64,000 nt of DNA, from contig NZ_JAQV02000013.1 of the NCBI RefSeq assembly GCF_000732485.2, positions 1 to 64,000 on the forward strand, given 5' to 3'. The notes under the pieces were generated by a model. That model ran no database searches, was not told the origin of the DNA, and saw only the letters and a list, made by a program, of their open reading frames with translations. Shown one piece after another: positions 18,369 to 27,594 of the stretch. A program made the translations under genes and the position numbers. Source of the DNA: Bacillus sp. SJS. Lineage in GTDB: Bacteria; Bacillota; Bacilli; Bacillales; Bacillaceae. Numbering within the stretch: position 1 is the stretch's first letter; each line of letters begins with the position of its first letter.

Positions 18369-19397
18369 ATGGTTAAACCGTTTGTTCCGCAGCTTGTATA
18401 CATAGAGCCCAGGGCTCTTGAATATCCGCTCGGAGTAGAATTGAAAGAGAAATTTGAAAAAATGGGACTGGAAATCCGGGAAACAACCTCTCATAACCAG
18501 GTTAGAAACATTCCCGGGAAGAATCATCTTCAGCAATACCGCAATGCAAAATCAACCCTCGTTGTCGGAGTGAGGAAGACCCTGAAATTTGATACTTCCA
18601 AGCCCTCTGCAGAATATGCCATCCCGCTTGCAACAGGGTGTATGGGACATTGCCATTATTGTTATTTGCAAACAACAATGGGGAGCAAGCCTTATATAAG
18701 AACGTACGTAAATGTAGAAGAGATCTTGGATCAGGCAAATGAATACATGATAGAAAGAGCACCTGATATTACCCGATTTGAAGCATCCTGTACCTCTGAC
18801 ATTGTTGGCGTAGACCATCTGACCCACTCTTTAAAAAGGGCAATTGAATACTTTGGCCAGAGTGAACTGGGGCAATTGAGGTTTGTTACTAAATTTCATC
18901 ACGTTGATCATCTCCTTGATGCAAATCATAATGGGAGAACCCGTTTTCGTTTCAGCATAAACGCGGATTATGTAATTAAGAATTTTGAACCCGGCACTTC
19001 ACCACTTGACCAAAGAATAGAGGCAGCTGTAAAGGTGGCAAGAGCGGGCTATCCGCTTGGATTTATTGTAGCACCTATATATATACATGAAGCATGGCAG
19101 GAGGGGTATAAGCAGCTTTTTGTAAAGCTCCATGAATCCCTTCCTAAGGATGCCGTACACGATATCACCTTTGAAATGATCCAGCACCGTTTTACAAAGC
19201 CTGCAAAACGGGTAATTGAAAAAAACTATCCGAAAACAAAGCTCGAGATGAGCGAAGAGGAACGGCGTTATAAGTGGGGCCGGTATGGTATAGGGAAATA
19301 TATTTATCAAAAGGACGAGGAGCAAGAACTAAGGGATACGCTCGAAGATTATATTGAACAATATTTTCCTCAAGCAAAAATTGAATATTTTACATGA
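18369..19397 (+). CDS. splB: Spore photoproduct lyase
   Basis: 342-residue radical SAM enzyme that reverses 5-thyminyl-5,6-dihydrothymine in germinating spores. It contains the Fe-S cysteines C91, C95 and C98 (TGCMGHCHYC) and C141 (EASCTSD), the hydrogen-donor cysteine at the same number as in B. subtilis SplB. Full length, with a strong AAAGGAGG site. It is in an operon with splA and terminated by a short hairpin, and is direct evidence for a spore former. Confidence 0.96.
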   Translation: MVKPFVPQLVYIEPRALEYPLGVELKEKFEKMGLEIRETTSHNQVRNIPGKNHLQQYRNAKSTLVVGVRKTLKFDTSKPSAEYAIPLATGCMGHCHYCYLQTTMGSKPYIRTYVNVEEILDQANEYMIERAPDITRFEASCTSDIVGVDHLTHSLKRAIEYFGQSELGQLRFVTKFHHVDHLLDANHNGRTRFRFSINADYVIKNFEPGTSPLDQRIEAAVKVARAGYPLGFIVAPIYIHEAWQEGYKQLFVKLHESLPKDAVHDITFEMIQHRFTKPAKRVIEKNYPKTKLEMSEEERRYKWGRYGIGKYIYQKDEEQELRDTLEDYIEQYFPQAKIEYFT

Positions 19398-19400
19398 ATA

Positions 19401-19427
19401 GACAGCTTAAATGGCTGTCCTTTTTTT
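19401..19427 (+). terminator. Terminator of splAB
   Basis: GACAGC pairs with GCTGTC across a 7-base loop, then seven T. Confidence 0.8.
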
Positions 19428-19614
19428 CTGGATGCCCGGAAATTATCAGGAGCTGCTTAGGTGTGATAAAATTGGGTTATTAGAAGGTTTTTTGCAAAAG
19501 TTTGCTGGATATGAACAAAACCTGGCTGGATGAGCTGTCTGGAACGGGTTTCACCACTATTCACCATCAGCAAACTTGTAAATGATACCTAATTAAAATC
19601 AAGGAGTGGTAAAA

Positions 19615-20400
19615 ATGGATTTAAATTTGCAGCACAAAACTGCTCTTGTCATTGCCTCGAGCCAGGGTCTTGGAAAAGCTGTTGCGAAAAAACTTGCTCA
19701 AGAAGGCGCGAACGTTGTCATAACCGGCCGAAACGCTGAGAAGATTGAGAAAGTTCAACAGGAGCTTGCCTACATTGGAGATGGCCGGATTATCAGTAAA
19801 CAATGTGATATTACCAATCCTGAACAAATTAAAGAACTGGTAAAACATACGGTAGATGAGTTTGGGGAGATTGATGTGCTTGTTAATAATGCAGGCGGAC
19901 CCCCAGCTGGATCCTTTGAACAAATGACAGATGAAAACTGGTATGAAGCATTTGAACTGAATCTTCTCAGCTATGTTCGGGTCATTCGCGAAGTACTTCC
20001 TTTTATGAAAGAAAATGGCGGAAGAATTGTCAATATTGCTTCCTCCTCTGTAAAAGAACCGATCACAGGATTATTGCTCTCCAATACATTCGGACTGGGC
20101 ATTGTCGGATTAACAAAGACCCTTGCACAGGAATATGCTTCCCACAATATTCTGATCAACACGCTAGCTCCCGGCAGGATAGCGACAGACCGGGTAGCCT
20201 ATCTTGATGAAGCCTCAGCTGAAAGGCAGGGAATTACGGCTGAGGAAATGACGGAAAAAAATAAAGCGATGATTCCTTTAGGAAGATACGGAGAACCGGA
20301 GGAATTTGCAAACTATGCGGTGTTCCTGCTGTCTGCCGCCAATACATATGTAACGGGACAAACCCTGCTGGTTGATGGCGGTATGGTAAAATCCGTTTAA
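19615..20400 (+). CDS. Short-chain dehydrogenase/reductase, atypical
   Basis: 261-residue SDR. The Rossmann fold is clear (VIASSQGLGKAVAKKL, NNAGGPP), and the C-terminal LLVDGGM is typical of 3-oxoacyl-ACP reductase-like members. The segment where most SDRs have Y-x-x-x-K reads LSNTFGLGIVGLTK, so both tyrosine and lysine are absent. This variant occurs in a group of Bacillus SDRs annotated loosely as FabG-like, so that function should not be assumed. The ATG at 19615 follows AAGGAG by 8 bases. A second dehydrogenase gene follows after 29 bases, probably in one transcript. Confidence 0.82.
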   Translation: MDLNLQHKTALVIASSQGLGKAVAKKLAQEGANVVITGRNAEKIEKVQQELAYIGDGRIISKQCDITNPEQIKELVKHTVDEFGEIDVLVNNAGGPPAGSFEQMTDENWYEAFELNLLSYVRVIREVLPFMKENGGRIVNIASSSVKEPITGLLLSNTFGLGIVGLTKTLAQEYASHNILINTLAPGRIATDRVAYLDEASAERQGITAEEMTEKNKAMIPLGRYGEPEEFANYAVFLLSAANTYVTGQTLLVDGGMVKSV

Positions 20401-20429
20401 TAACATGTTCTAAAAGAGAGGAAGAGACG

Positions 20430-21308
20430 ATGACTGAAACGGTTGCATTTATTGGTACAGGTGTAATGGGGAAAAGTATGGCGGGTCATTTAATGGATAA
20501 AGGCTATAAGCTGACCGTTTATACAAGAACAAAAGAGAAGGCGGAAGAGCTTCTTAATGAAGGGGCAATTTGGGCAGAGACAATAGAAGAGGCCGTGAGA
20601 GATGCTGATTTTGTTATAACGATGGTTGGCTACCCACATGATGTGGAGAATATCTACCTTGGGGAAAACGGAATTGTTCAATCAGCCAAAAAAGGAGCGC
20701 ATCTGATTGATATGACCACTTCCAAGCCTTCTTTAGCAAAAACAATTGCTGCTGCAGCCTACGAAAAAGGGCTGTATGCTATGGATGCCCCCGTATCCGG
20801 AGGAGATGTGGGAGCGAAAGAAGCAAGACTTGCGATTATGGCTGGCGGAGATAAACAAGCTTTTGAAAAATGTCTGCCTCTTTTTGAAGCAATGGGGAAC
20901 AATATTGTGTATCAGGGGGATGCAGGATCAGGGCAGCATACAAAGATGAGCAACCAGATTGCGATTGCTGCCGGAATGATTGCGGTTTGCGAAGCTGTTT
21001 CATATGCGGAAAAATCAGGACTTGATCCCGAGAATGTATTGAAAAGCATTTCTACAGGGGCAGCTGGAAGCTGGTCTCTCACCAATTTGGCTCCTCGCAT
21101 GCTTCATGGCAATTTTGAACCTGGATTTTACGTTAAGCATTTTATAAAGGATATGAGAATCGCCAAAGAAGAATCCGAGCTATTTGGAATGAAGTCACCA
21201 GGACTTGATCTGGCTCTTACTCTATATGAGAAGCTTGAAGCACTGGGAGAAGAAAATAGCGGGACACATGCCCTTTATAAGCTTTGGAAACAGGAACATT
21301 TAACATAA
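20430..21308 (+). CDS. ykwC: Beta-hydroxyacid dehydrogenase family protein YkwC
   Basis: 292 residues of the 3-hydroxyisobutyrate dehydrogenase family, reducing or oxidising short beta-hydroxyacids with NAD(P). N-terminal Rossmann motif FIGTGVMGKSMAGHL, substrate motif APVSGGDVGA, and catalytic lysine in HTKMSNQI. Similarity, length and position next to ykwD and pbpH match B. subtilis YkwC. The true substrate is unknown. It is co-directional with the SDR gene and ends at a bidirectional terminator. Confidence 0.88.
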   Translation: MTETVAFIGTGVMGKSMAGHLMDKGYKLTVYTRTKEKAEELLNEGAIWAETIEEAVRDADFVITMVGYPHDVENIYLGENGIVQSAKKGAHLIDMTTSKPSLAKTIAAAAYEKGLYAMDAPVSGGDVGAKEARLAIMAGGDKQAFEKCLPLFEAMGNNIVYQGDAGSGQHTKMSNQIAIAAGMIAVCEAVSYAEKSGLDPENVLKSISTGAAGSWSLTNLAPRMLHGNFEPGFYVKHFIKDMRIAKEESELFGMKSPGLDLALTLYEKLEALGEENSGTHALYKLWKQEHLT

Positions 21309-21311
21309 AAA

Positions 21312-21337
21312 AGACAGCCGCTTAAAAGCGGCTGTCT
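21312..21337. terminator. Bidirectional terminator, ykwC / ykwD
   Basis: A perfect 12-bp stem (AGACAGCCGCTT/AAGCGGCTGTCT) with a 2-base loop between convergent genes. Confidence 0.88.
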
Positions 21338-21354
21338 ATTCATCTCAAACTCTA

Positions 21355-22242
21355 TTATTTACCGATGAACTGCTGAGTCCAGTAGTTGCCTTCTTCAACA
21401 TGTCCGACACCAATGTGAGTGAATTCAGGATTCATGATGTTTTTGCGGTGTCCTTCACTGTCCATCCAAGCTTGTACAACTTCTTCTGGAGATTTTTGGC
21501 CCATAGCGATGTTTTCACCGGCAGTTTGGTACTCAACGCCGAATTTTTTCATCATATCAAACGGAGATCCGTAAGTTGGGCTGTTGTGATCAAAATAGTT
21601 GTTCTTTTGCATATCTGCAGATTTTTCTTTTGCTACTTTGCTTAAGTTTTCATCAACTGCAAGCGGTTTAAGACCTTGCTTTTCACGCTCTTTGTTCGTT
21701 AGTTTAACAACTTGCTGTTCGAATTCGCTTAGGGCGCCGGATTTAGCTGTTTCTTGCTTAGGCTGCTCAGAAGCTTGTTCTTTTGCAGGTGCTTGCTGCT
21801 GTCCTTGAGCCGGAGCCTGGGCTTCTTGCTTAGGCTGAGCTTGCTCACCTTGAACTGGTGCTGCTTCTTGTTTCGGCTGAGCTTGCTCAGGTGCTTGCTT
21901 CTGTTCAGGCTGCTGTCCAGCAGGGCATGGCTGACCTTGGCTGTTCTGTGCTTGCTCTTGTCCTTGGCCTTGCTGAGCTTGCTGTCCTTGAGCTGCTTGC
22001 GCTTGTTTTCCAAGAAGCTGCTGAACTTGTTCTTGAATTTGTTTTTGGCTGCCGTTGCCTTCAGCTGCTTGCTGAACTTGCTCTGGGCTGATATTGAATT
22101 TCTCGCTTAGCTGCGTCACTTTTGCCTGTACGTTCTGTTGAGAAAGCTCCTGTGCGCTTGCTGGGTTACCTCCAGCGAAAGTTGCAAATCCTGCCGCTGC
22201 TGCGACTGATATAATGAAAGATTTCTTAGTAGTGTTTTTCAT
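21355..22242 (-). CDS. ykwD: Secreted CAP/SCP-domain protein YkwD
   Basis: 295 residues. Sec signal peptide (about 1-30, cleavage near ASAQE), a helical region, a long Gln/Ala/Pro-rich linker (about residues 75-165), then a CAP domain (about 170-295; NYFDHNSPTYGSPFDMM, AGENIAMGQ, GHRKNIMNPEFTHIGVG). CAP-domain YkwD/SafA-type proteins are extracytoplasmic and often linked to the spore or cell wall; the activity is unknown. The start at 22242 is set by AGGAGGGC upstream; a longer reading adds 23 residues with no signal. The linker is low complexity, so its length may vary between strains. Confidence 0.88.
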   Translation of the reverse strand: MKNTTKKSFIISVAAAAGFATFAGGNPASAQELSQQNVQAKVTQLSEKFNISPEQVQQAAEGNGSQKQIQEQVQQLLGKQAQAAQGQQAQQGQGQEQAQNSQGQPCPAGQQPEQKQAPEQAQPKQEAAPVQGEQAQPKQEAQAPAQGQQQAPAKEQASEQPKQETAKSGALSEFEQQVVKLTNKEREKQGLKPLAVDENLSKVAKEKSADMQKNNYFDHNSPTYGSPFDMMKKFGVEYQTAGENIAMGQKSPEEVVQAWMDSEGHRKNIMNPEFTHIGVGHVEEGNYWTQQFIGK

Positions 22243-22624
22243 AAGATAAAGCCCTCCTAAAAAATATGTGTTTTTGTTTTTCTGTGCTGCTCTCTTGCAC
22301 AAACTCATCATAACACGCTAGATTCGTAATATAAGAACCACCGTTTTCCATTGACATGGCACGCTTTGAAACAGTATTTTCCTTTTCTCGCAAACTCTTA
22401 TTTTATAAGGGATCAGAGAGCTTTCTTTATGTAAGTTAAGGATTTTTTGATAGTGTTTTTCTTCCATAAAATTCAATCGTTTGAAGTTATTTCATTGAAT
22501 TTAATGTTGACACTAAAAATAGGCCGTTCGACATATGACAACTGTTACGTAAGTGTTACAATAGGAATGTTATTTTACAAAACTGCCCTTTATATAGAGA
22601 TGAACGATGAAAGGAGTCAATACA
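22243..22624. other. Divergent intergenic region ykwD-pbpH
   Basis: No gene is supported. The region holds the promoters of two divergent genes; a TTGACA occurs at about 22507 and the direct repeat TGTTACgtaaGTGTTACA near 22545-22561, upstream of pbpH. Neither site could be assigned to a regulator. Confidence 0.4.
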
Positions 22625-24793
22625 TTGACTGAGCAAGCTGCTAATTCCTCTGAGAATCGAAAGCTGAAAAGATCCCGCCACTTTCGAATCAACATTTTCT
22701 TCTTTGGTGTATTCCTGATATTTACTCTCCTCATTATTCGGCTTGGAGTTATTCAAATCGTAAAAGGGGAAGAGTATACAAAAGAAGTCTCTAGAACAGA
22801 AGCCAATATTTCTTCTTATCCCGCCCCGCGCGGTAAAATGTACGACCGGTATGGCCGTGTTGTCGTGGATAACGTTAGTGTACCTGCGATTACCTATACA
22901 GTAGAGAAAAGCACGAAGACTGCAGATAAGCTGAAGACAGCTAAAAAACTGGCAGAATTTATTGAGGTAGAAGAAAAAGATCTTCAATATACGGCTGAAC
23001 AAAAAAGCGAACGTGATATCCGTGATTATTGGCTTGCCGCAAATGAGGAAGAAGCTAAAACTCTATTAACAAAGAAGGATTTGGAGAAAAGCGGCAATGA
23101 GCAATATAAGCTGCAGGTAGAACGGGTGCCCTCCAATGAAGTGGACGAGATCCGCAGGAATCCGGAAGAACTCGAAATGGCGGTGCTTTTCAAACGGTTT
23201 TCAGCAGGATACCAATATGAACCGCAAGTGATTAAATCACAGGCTCCCCCTAAAGATAAGGTGCCAAGTGCTAAAAATATGCTGACGAACGACGAAATGG
23301 CCAGAGTTTCTGAAAACATTGAATCCATGCCTGGAATCAATATCATAACGGATTGGAACAGGAATTATGTTTACGGTGATACACTCGGCAGCATTTTGGG
23401 CGGAGTGACGTCTTCCTCACAAGGAATTCTCCAGGAACGGAAGGCGTATTACCAGGCACGGGGTTATGCACGCAACGACCGTGTCGGTAAATCAAGACTG
23501 GAATATCAATATGAAGAATACTTAAATCCCCGCAAAGCAAAGGTTGAATACGTAACAGATAAAAACGGGAACACGATTTCCGAAAAAGTAGTCGATCCGG
23601 GAAGAAGAGGGCTGGATCTTCAGCTTACCTTTGATGCCGAACTGCAGAAGGAAGCAGAAAAAATCATAGAGGAAGAGCTGAAAAAAGTCGTGGCTGTCAG
23701 CCCATATGCTGATCGGGCATTTGCGGTCATGATGGATCCTTACCAAGGCGATATTATCGCGATGGCAGGAAAAGGGTATGACCGCTATAACTCGAAAAAA
23801 TATTATGATTTTTCCTACGGAGCTTATACAACCCAATATGAAATGGGATCGGCAGTCAAAGGTGCGACAATTTTGGCAGGCTATCAAGAAGGATTGCAGC
23901 CTGGAACTTCATTCAATGACAGTGTGCCAATTTTGCTTAAAGGTGCCAAGCCGAAAAAATCGCTTCATCCTAGCGGCTGGGTAGATGACCGTGAAGCCCT
24001 TGAAGTAAGTTCCAACGTCTATATGTTCCGGACAGCAATGGAAATTGCCGATATTCCGTATGTACCGAACGGCAAATTTCCGGCTGGACCTGCTGCTTTG
24101 CAGAAGTTCAGGAATTTAAATGACCAGTTCGGACTGGGAGTGCCAACAGGCATTGATTTACCGGGAGAGGCACATGGACAGCGTTCCCATCCCGATACAG
24201 TTGGGGGATTGCTGCTGGACGTTGCGATTGGCCAGTACGACACGTATACACCTTTACAAATGGCACAATATATTTCTGTTATAGCTAATGGCGGCTACCG
24301 TATTGAGCCGAGAGTGGTAAAGTCCATTCATGAGCCGGTCAATGAGAACAAACTTGGTCCGCTCGTTGTTGAAAAAGAACCTGAAATTTTAAATGCCATT
24401 AACAACACCCCGAATGAAATCGAACGGATTAAGGCCGGCATGAAGCTTGTTACAAAAGGATCCAGAGGAACAGCGAGAGCTTACTTTAAAGGACTGGATG
24501 TAGCAGGAAAAACAGGCACAACCCAATCCTTCTATACAAATATTCAATTGGGGATCAAAGCAAAGCCTGTAAGCAACGTTACCTTTGTCGGATATTACCC
24601 GACAGACCATCCTAAGGTTGCATTTAGTGTCACCGTTCCTGGAGTCAGAGAGAAATCATCTGCTACAACTGCCAGCAGAGTCATCGCTGACCGATTAATG
24701 AAGGCTTACACTGAGCTTGAAAAGAAATACAAGGGCCAGGAAAATATATCACAGGTTAAAATGGAAGAAAGTAAAGAATCAGAACTGAACTAA
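22625..24793 (+). CDS. pbpH: Class B penicillin-binding protein PbpH
   Basis: 722-residue monofunctional transpeptidase anchored by one N-terminal membrane helix (about residues 20-40). A dimerisation domain follows, then the penicillin-binding domain with S409-x-x-K (GSAVKGAT), an SSN motif (VSSNVYM) and K629-T-G-T. In B. subtilis, PbpH and PBP2A share the role of side-wall synthesis that keeps cells rod-shaped. The TTG at 22625 is preferred because AAAGGAG lies 8 bases upstream; an in-frame ATG at 22607 lies before that site. It carries its own terminator. Confidence 0.9.
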   Translation: MTEQAANSSENRKLKRSRHFRINIFFFGVFLIFTLLIIRLGVIQIVKGEEYTKEVSRTEANISSYPAPRGKMYDRYGRVVVDNVSVPAITYTVEKSTKTADKLKTAKKLAEFIEVEEKDLQYTAEQKSERDIRDYWLAANEEEAKTLLTKKDLEKSGNEQYKLQVERVPSNEVDEIRRNPEELEMAVLFKRFSAGYQYEPQVIKSQAPPKDKVPSAKNMLTNDEMARVSENIESMPGINIITDWNRNYVYGDTLGSILGGVTSSSQGILQERKAYYQARGYARNDRVGKSRLEYQYEEYLNPRKAKVEYVTDKNGNTISEKVVDPGRRGLDLQLTFDAELQKEAEKIIEEELKKVVAVSPYADRAFAVMMDPYQGDIIAMAGKGYDRYNSKKYYDFSYGAYTTQYEMGSAVKGATILAGYQEGLQPGTSFNDSVPILLKGAKPKKSLHPSGWVDDREALEVSSNVYMFRTAMEIADIPYVPNGKFPAGPAALQKFRNLNDQFGLGVPTGIDLPGEAHGQRSHPDTVGGLLLDVAIGQYDTYTPLQMAQYISVIANGGYRIEPRVVKSIHEPVNENKLGPLVVEKEPEILNAINNTPNEIERIKAGMKLVTKGSRGTARAYFKGLDVAGKTGTTQSFYTNIQLGIKAKPVSNVTFVGYYPTDHPKVAFSVTVPGVREKSSATTASRVIADRLMKAYTELEKKYKGQENISQVKMEESKESELN

Positions 24794-24798
24794 ATGGA

Positions 24799-24828
24799 GA
24801 ACCGCAGAAGCCTGCGGTTCTTTTTTTT
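24799..24828 (+). terminator. Terminator of pbpH
   Basis: GAACCGCAG pairs with CTGCGGTTC, followed by eight T. Confidence 0.9.
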
Positions 24829-24901
24829 GCCATCTATATTCTCTGGATTTTAGCTGCAAAATAAATTGAACACAATTATCACGAATTAGAGGTGAGTCTT
24901 A

Positions 24902-25072
24902 ATGGCCAAGCGTACAAAGAAACATGATGCAGATCAAAAGAATAAGAAAGGGTTTGACTCTGCAAAGTCGGATACTGAATTTGCTCATGAATCCGGAAGC
25001 CATCATGTAAATAAACTTCATCATGAGAAGGCAAAAAAGGAAAAGGCATCTAAAAATCAAGGCGGATATTAA
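24902..25072 (+). CDS. Small Lys/His-rich protein with DTEF motif, possible spore protein
   Basis: 56 residues, strongly basic and hydrophilic (MAKRTKKHDADQKNKKG), with SDTEFAHE at residues 23-30 and a His/Lys-rich tail. It shares D-T-E-F-(S/A)-x-E with two other tiny proteins in this window. Composition fits minor small acid-soluble spore proteins, but no named family is assigned. GAGGTGAG lies 6 bases before the ATG, and a large hairpin terminator lies downstream. Confidence 0.6.
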   Translation: MAKRTKKHDADQKNKKGFDSAKSDTEFAHESGSHHVNKLHHEKAKKEKASKNQGGY

Positions 25073-25151
25073 AAACAGAGAGGAAATTTCCGCTGTATAA
25101 GCAAAATTGCTTTCTAATAGCGGTGGTTTATTTATTTTATTGAGAAAAATG

Positions 25152-25197
25152 AAAAGGCTGATTAAAGCGGGCATTCTGCAGCGGAAATCAGCCTTTT
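25152..25197. terminator. Large hairpin terminator
   Basis: AAAAGGCTGATT pairs perfectly with AATCAGCCTTTT around a 22-base loop, about 80 bases after the small DTEF gene. T-rich flanks occur on both strands. Confidence 0.65.
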
Positions 25198-25723
25198 GAA
25201 TACCCGCAAAAAGTTATGAACACGTCTCTCTGTCCACATCCCAATTACAAAAATGGTCCCATACATAGCTATTTTCAGCACAGGGAAACCATGTCGGGGT
25301 TCAATTCAATAGGATATAACCCTAAAGGAACTTATGAGTTTGTTCATATAATTATGGAAACTTTTGAAAGTATTTGAAGGATTCAGCAATCATTTCTCGA
25401 ATGTTTTATAAACATTAAGCTCATTAGCTCAGCTGCTAATATTCATGGTCTTTAAGCTGATAGACATGATGCATAAAGGGGCTTGTGAAATGCTGTGTGA
25501 TTGGCGGGAACTTTCACACCGCGTTGAGGATATTCTCCGCCCTTGCAGCCTGAGAGCTGCTATCAAGCAATGTTGGATAGCGACTAAGAGAACAACGTTT
25601 TCAAAACAGCCGTTTTAAAGCTCCATGTTGAATTACTCGATCCTGAAAAGGGAACAGAGATTATTAGAAAGAACAAAGATAAATAGATTCATCTGATTGC
25701 TTTTCCGAAAAGGGGGGGAAGCC
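25198..25723. other. Long region upstream of kinA without a convincing gene
   Basis: Two short open frames exist, 25216-25377 (53 codons) and 25466-25618 (50 codons, starting MMHKGACEML), but neither has a ribosome site or recognisable product. A sigma-H-like promoter lies at 25376-25404. The stretch may be a long kinA leader or the remains of a lost gene. Confidence 0.4.
25376..25404 (+). promoter_or_regulatory. Candidate sigma-H promoter upstream of kinA
   Basis: GAAGGATTC, an 11-base spacer and CTCGAATGT fit the sigma-H pattern RnAGGAwww-N11-12-RnnGAATww with about two mismatches. kinA of B. subtilis is known to use sigma-H. The distance to the kinA start (~320 bases) is longer than expected. 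Confidence 0.45.
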
Positions 25724-27508
25724 ATGGATCAGCAAAAAGAAAAAACAGACTCCATGTACACAGTACTCAATTCACATGGAAAGATACTTTATGCTTCAGC
25801 AAATACCATTGATTTAATGGGTGTTAAGAATGATGAGCTAATTGGAAATTATTTTTCTGACTTTGTACATAGTGAAGATGTTCAGACACTGGAAAGTTAC
25901 ATGCAGAATCAGCATCATATGGATCTTTGTACTTTCAGGATGCGATGTGGAGATGATTTTGTGTGGGCAAAAGCTACGCTGGATTACATCAGGAGTATGA
26001 TTGGGGATGGAAACCGGGAAGAAATCGTCCTAAAAGTTATTCATTGTAATGGAAAGCAGAGAATACCAAACGAGCAGTGGATAATAAATGCGGATGGAAT
26101 GGATGAAAAAAGATATTTAAATAATTTGCCAAGCCCGCTTTTAATTACTGTAAATGGAATTATTCAATATGCGAATAAGGAAGCCATAGCACTCTTAAAT
26201 GCAGGGACTGATGATTCCAAACTCATTGGACTCAATTCTCTTGAGCTGATTCAGGATGAATACAGGGAGATATTCCGAAACCGTATAGAGCGGCTCCAAA
26301 AAGGCGGCAAGATCGGCACTGTGGAGCAAACATGGAGACGACTTGATGGGGTCCCGATTGAAATTGAGGTGAAGACCTCCTCCATACAATATGAACATAA
26401 ACGAGCTGAGCTTGTTGTTCTGCTTGATATTTCTGCCCGCAAACGTTTTCAGAAGATCCTGCAGAAAAGCCGTGAACGCTATCAGAGGCTTATACAAAAT
26501 TCATTGGACACCATCGCGGTCATCCATCGGAATAAATGGGTATTTATCAATGAATCCGGTGTCAAGCTGTTCCAGGCTTCAGGGTATCAGGATATGCTCG
26601 GGAAGAATTACTGCCATTTCATGGAGGAAGAACAGGAGAAGATTGCGCAAAAGCTAATTAAAGAAATTCTGATTGGCCAATCAGATTCCGAAATAGGAGA
26701 AGTGATCTGGAGAACATATGAAAACAGGCTGATCTATACAGAAATGGTCTGCATCCCAACTTCTTATTTCGGAGAGCCTGCCGTACAAGTGATATTGAGG
26801 GATTTATCCGAAAAGAAGAAGACCGAAGAACTAATGCTGAGATCTGAAAAATTATCTGTAGCCGGACAGCTTGCTGCTGGCATTGCCCATGAAATTCGAA
26901 ACCCTCTCACAGCGATTAAAGGGTTTTTACAGTTAATGAGGACTAAAGAAAGAAGCAGCGACCAGTACTTTGATATCGTCTTTGGGGAATTAAACCGCAT
27001 CGAGCTCATTTTGAGCGAGCTTCTGGTCCTTGCAAAGCCTCAGAACAGCATGTTTATTGAAACGGATTTGAAGAAGCTTATATTAGAAGTAACAACGTTG
27101 CTTGAGACTCAGGCAAATTTGAACGGTGTTTTTATTGAAAACGTCCATTCGGAGGATGAATCCATCCTTTTTGGTGATCCAAACCAGCTTAAACAGGTCT
27201 TTATAAATTTAATCAAAAATTCCATTGATGCGATGCCAAAGGGCGGAAGAGTAAAAATTTGCACAAGTTTGAATCAAAATCAAATTAAAGTTACCGTTCA
27301 GGATGAAGGGGAGGGCATTCCCGAAGCCGTCCTTAAAAAAATGGGAGATCCGTTTTTTACAACGAAGGAAAAAGGAACGGGACTTGGATTAATGATTACG
27401 TATAATATTATTGAAAATCATTTTGGAAAGGTTAGCCTTGCCAGTGAGAAAGGAAAAGGAACAATCTTTACAATCTGGTTCCCAATAAAAGAAGGACGCC
27501 CGGTATAA
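25724..27508 (+). CDS. kinA: Sporulation sensor kinase KinA-like
   Basis: 594-residue soluble histidine kinase with three PAS-like domains (about 10-110, 135-245 and 255-365). HisKA follows with H389 in IAHEIRNP, then HATPase (NLIKNSIDAM, DEGEGIP, TGLGL). There is no membrane segment. Domain order, length (B. subtilis KinA is 606) and position next to patA support KinA, the main kinase feeding the Spo0F-Spo0B-Spo0A relay. The ATG at 25724 follows AAAGGGGGGG; in-frame codons upstream overlap that site. No response regulator adjoins it. Confidence 0.88.
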   Translation: MDQQKEKTDSMYTVLNSHGKILYASANTIDLMGVKNDELIGNYFSDFVHSEDVQTLESYMQNQHHMDLCTFRMRCGDDFVWAKATLDYIRSMIGDGNREEIVLKVIHCNGKQRIPNEQWIINADGMDEKRYLNNLPSPLLITVNGIIQYANKEAIALLNAGTDDSKLIGLNSLELIQDEYREIFRNRIERLQKGGKIGTVEQTWRRLDGVPIEIEVKTSSIQYEHKRAELVVLLDISARKRFQKILQKSRERYQRLIQNSLDTIAVIHRNKWVFINESGVKLFQASGYQDMLGKNYCHFMEEEQEKIAQKLIKEILIGQSDSEIGEVIWRTYENRLIYTEMVCIPTSYFGEPAVQVILRDLSEKKKTEELMLRSEKLSVAGQLAAGIAHEIRNPLTAIKGFLQLMRTKERSSDQYFDIVFGELNRIELILSELLVLAKPQNSMFIETDLKKLILEVTTLLETQANLNGVFIENVHSEDESILFGDPNQLKQVFINLIKNSIDAMPKGGRVKICTSLNQNQIKVTVQDEGEGIPEAVLKKMGDPFFTTKEKGTGLGLMITYNIIENHFGKVSLASEKGKGTIFTIWFPIKEGRPV

Positions 27509-27526
27509 AATGAGCGTCCTTTTTTA
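27492..27526 (+). terminator. Terminator of kinA
   Basis: AAGGACGC, inside the last codons, pairs with GCGTCCTT, followed by a T run. Confidence 0.75.
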
Positions 27527-27594
27527 TTGATCTGTTAAAGCCTGGTGCTGTTTTTAACGCCTGCAGCGGAAATCAACAGACAAATTTAACTGTA

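Noticed and set aside
21729-22110. Several open frames on both strands opposite ykwD
   Set aside because: They come from the Gln/Ala-codon repeats of the ykwD linker, have no ribosome sites and encode low-complexity sequence.
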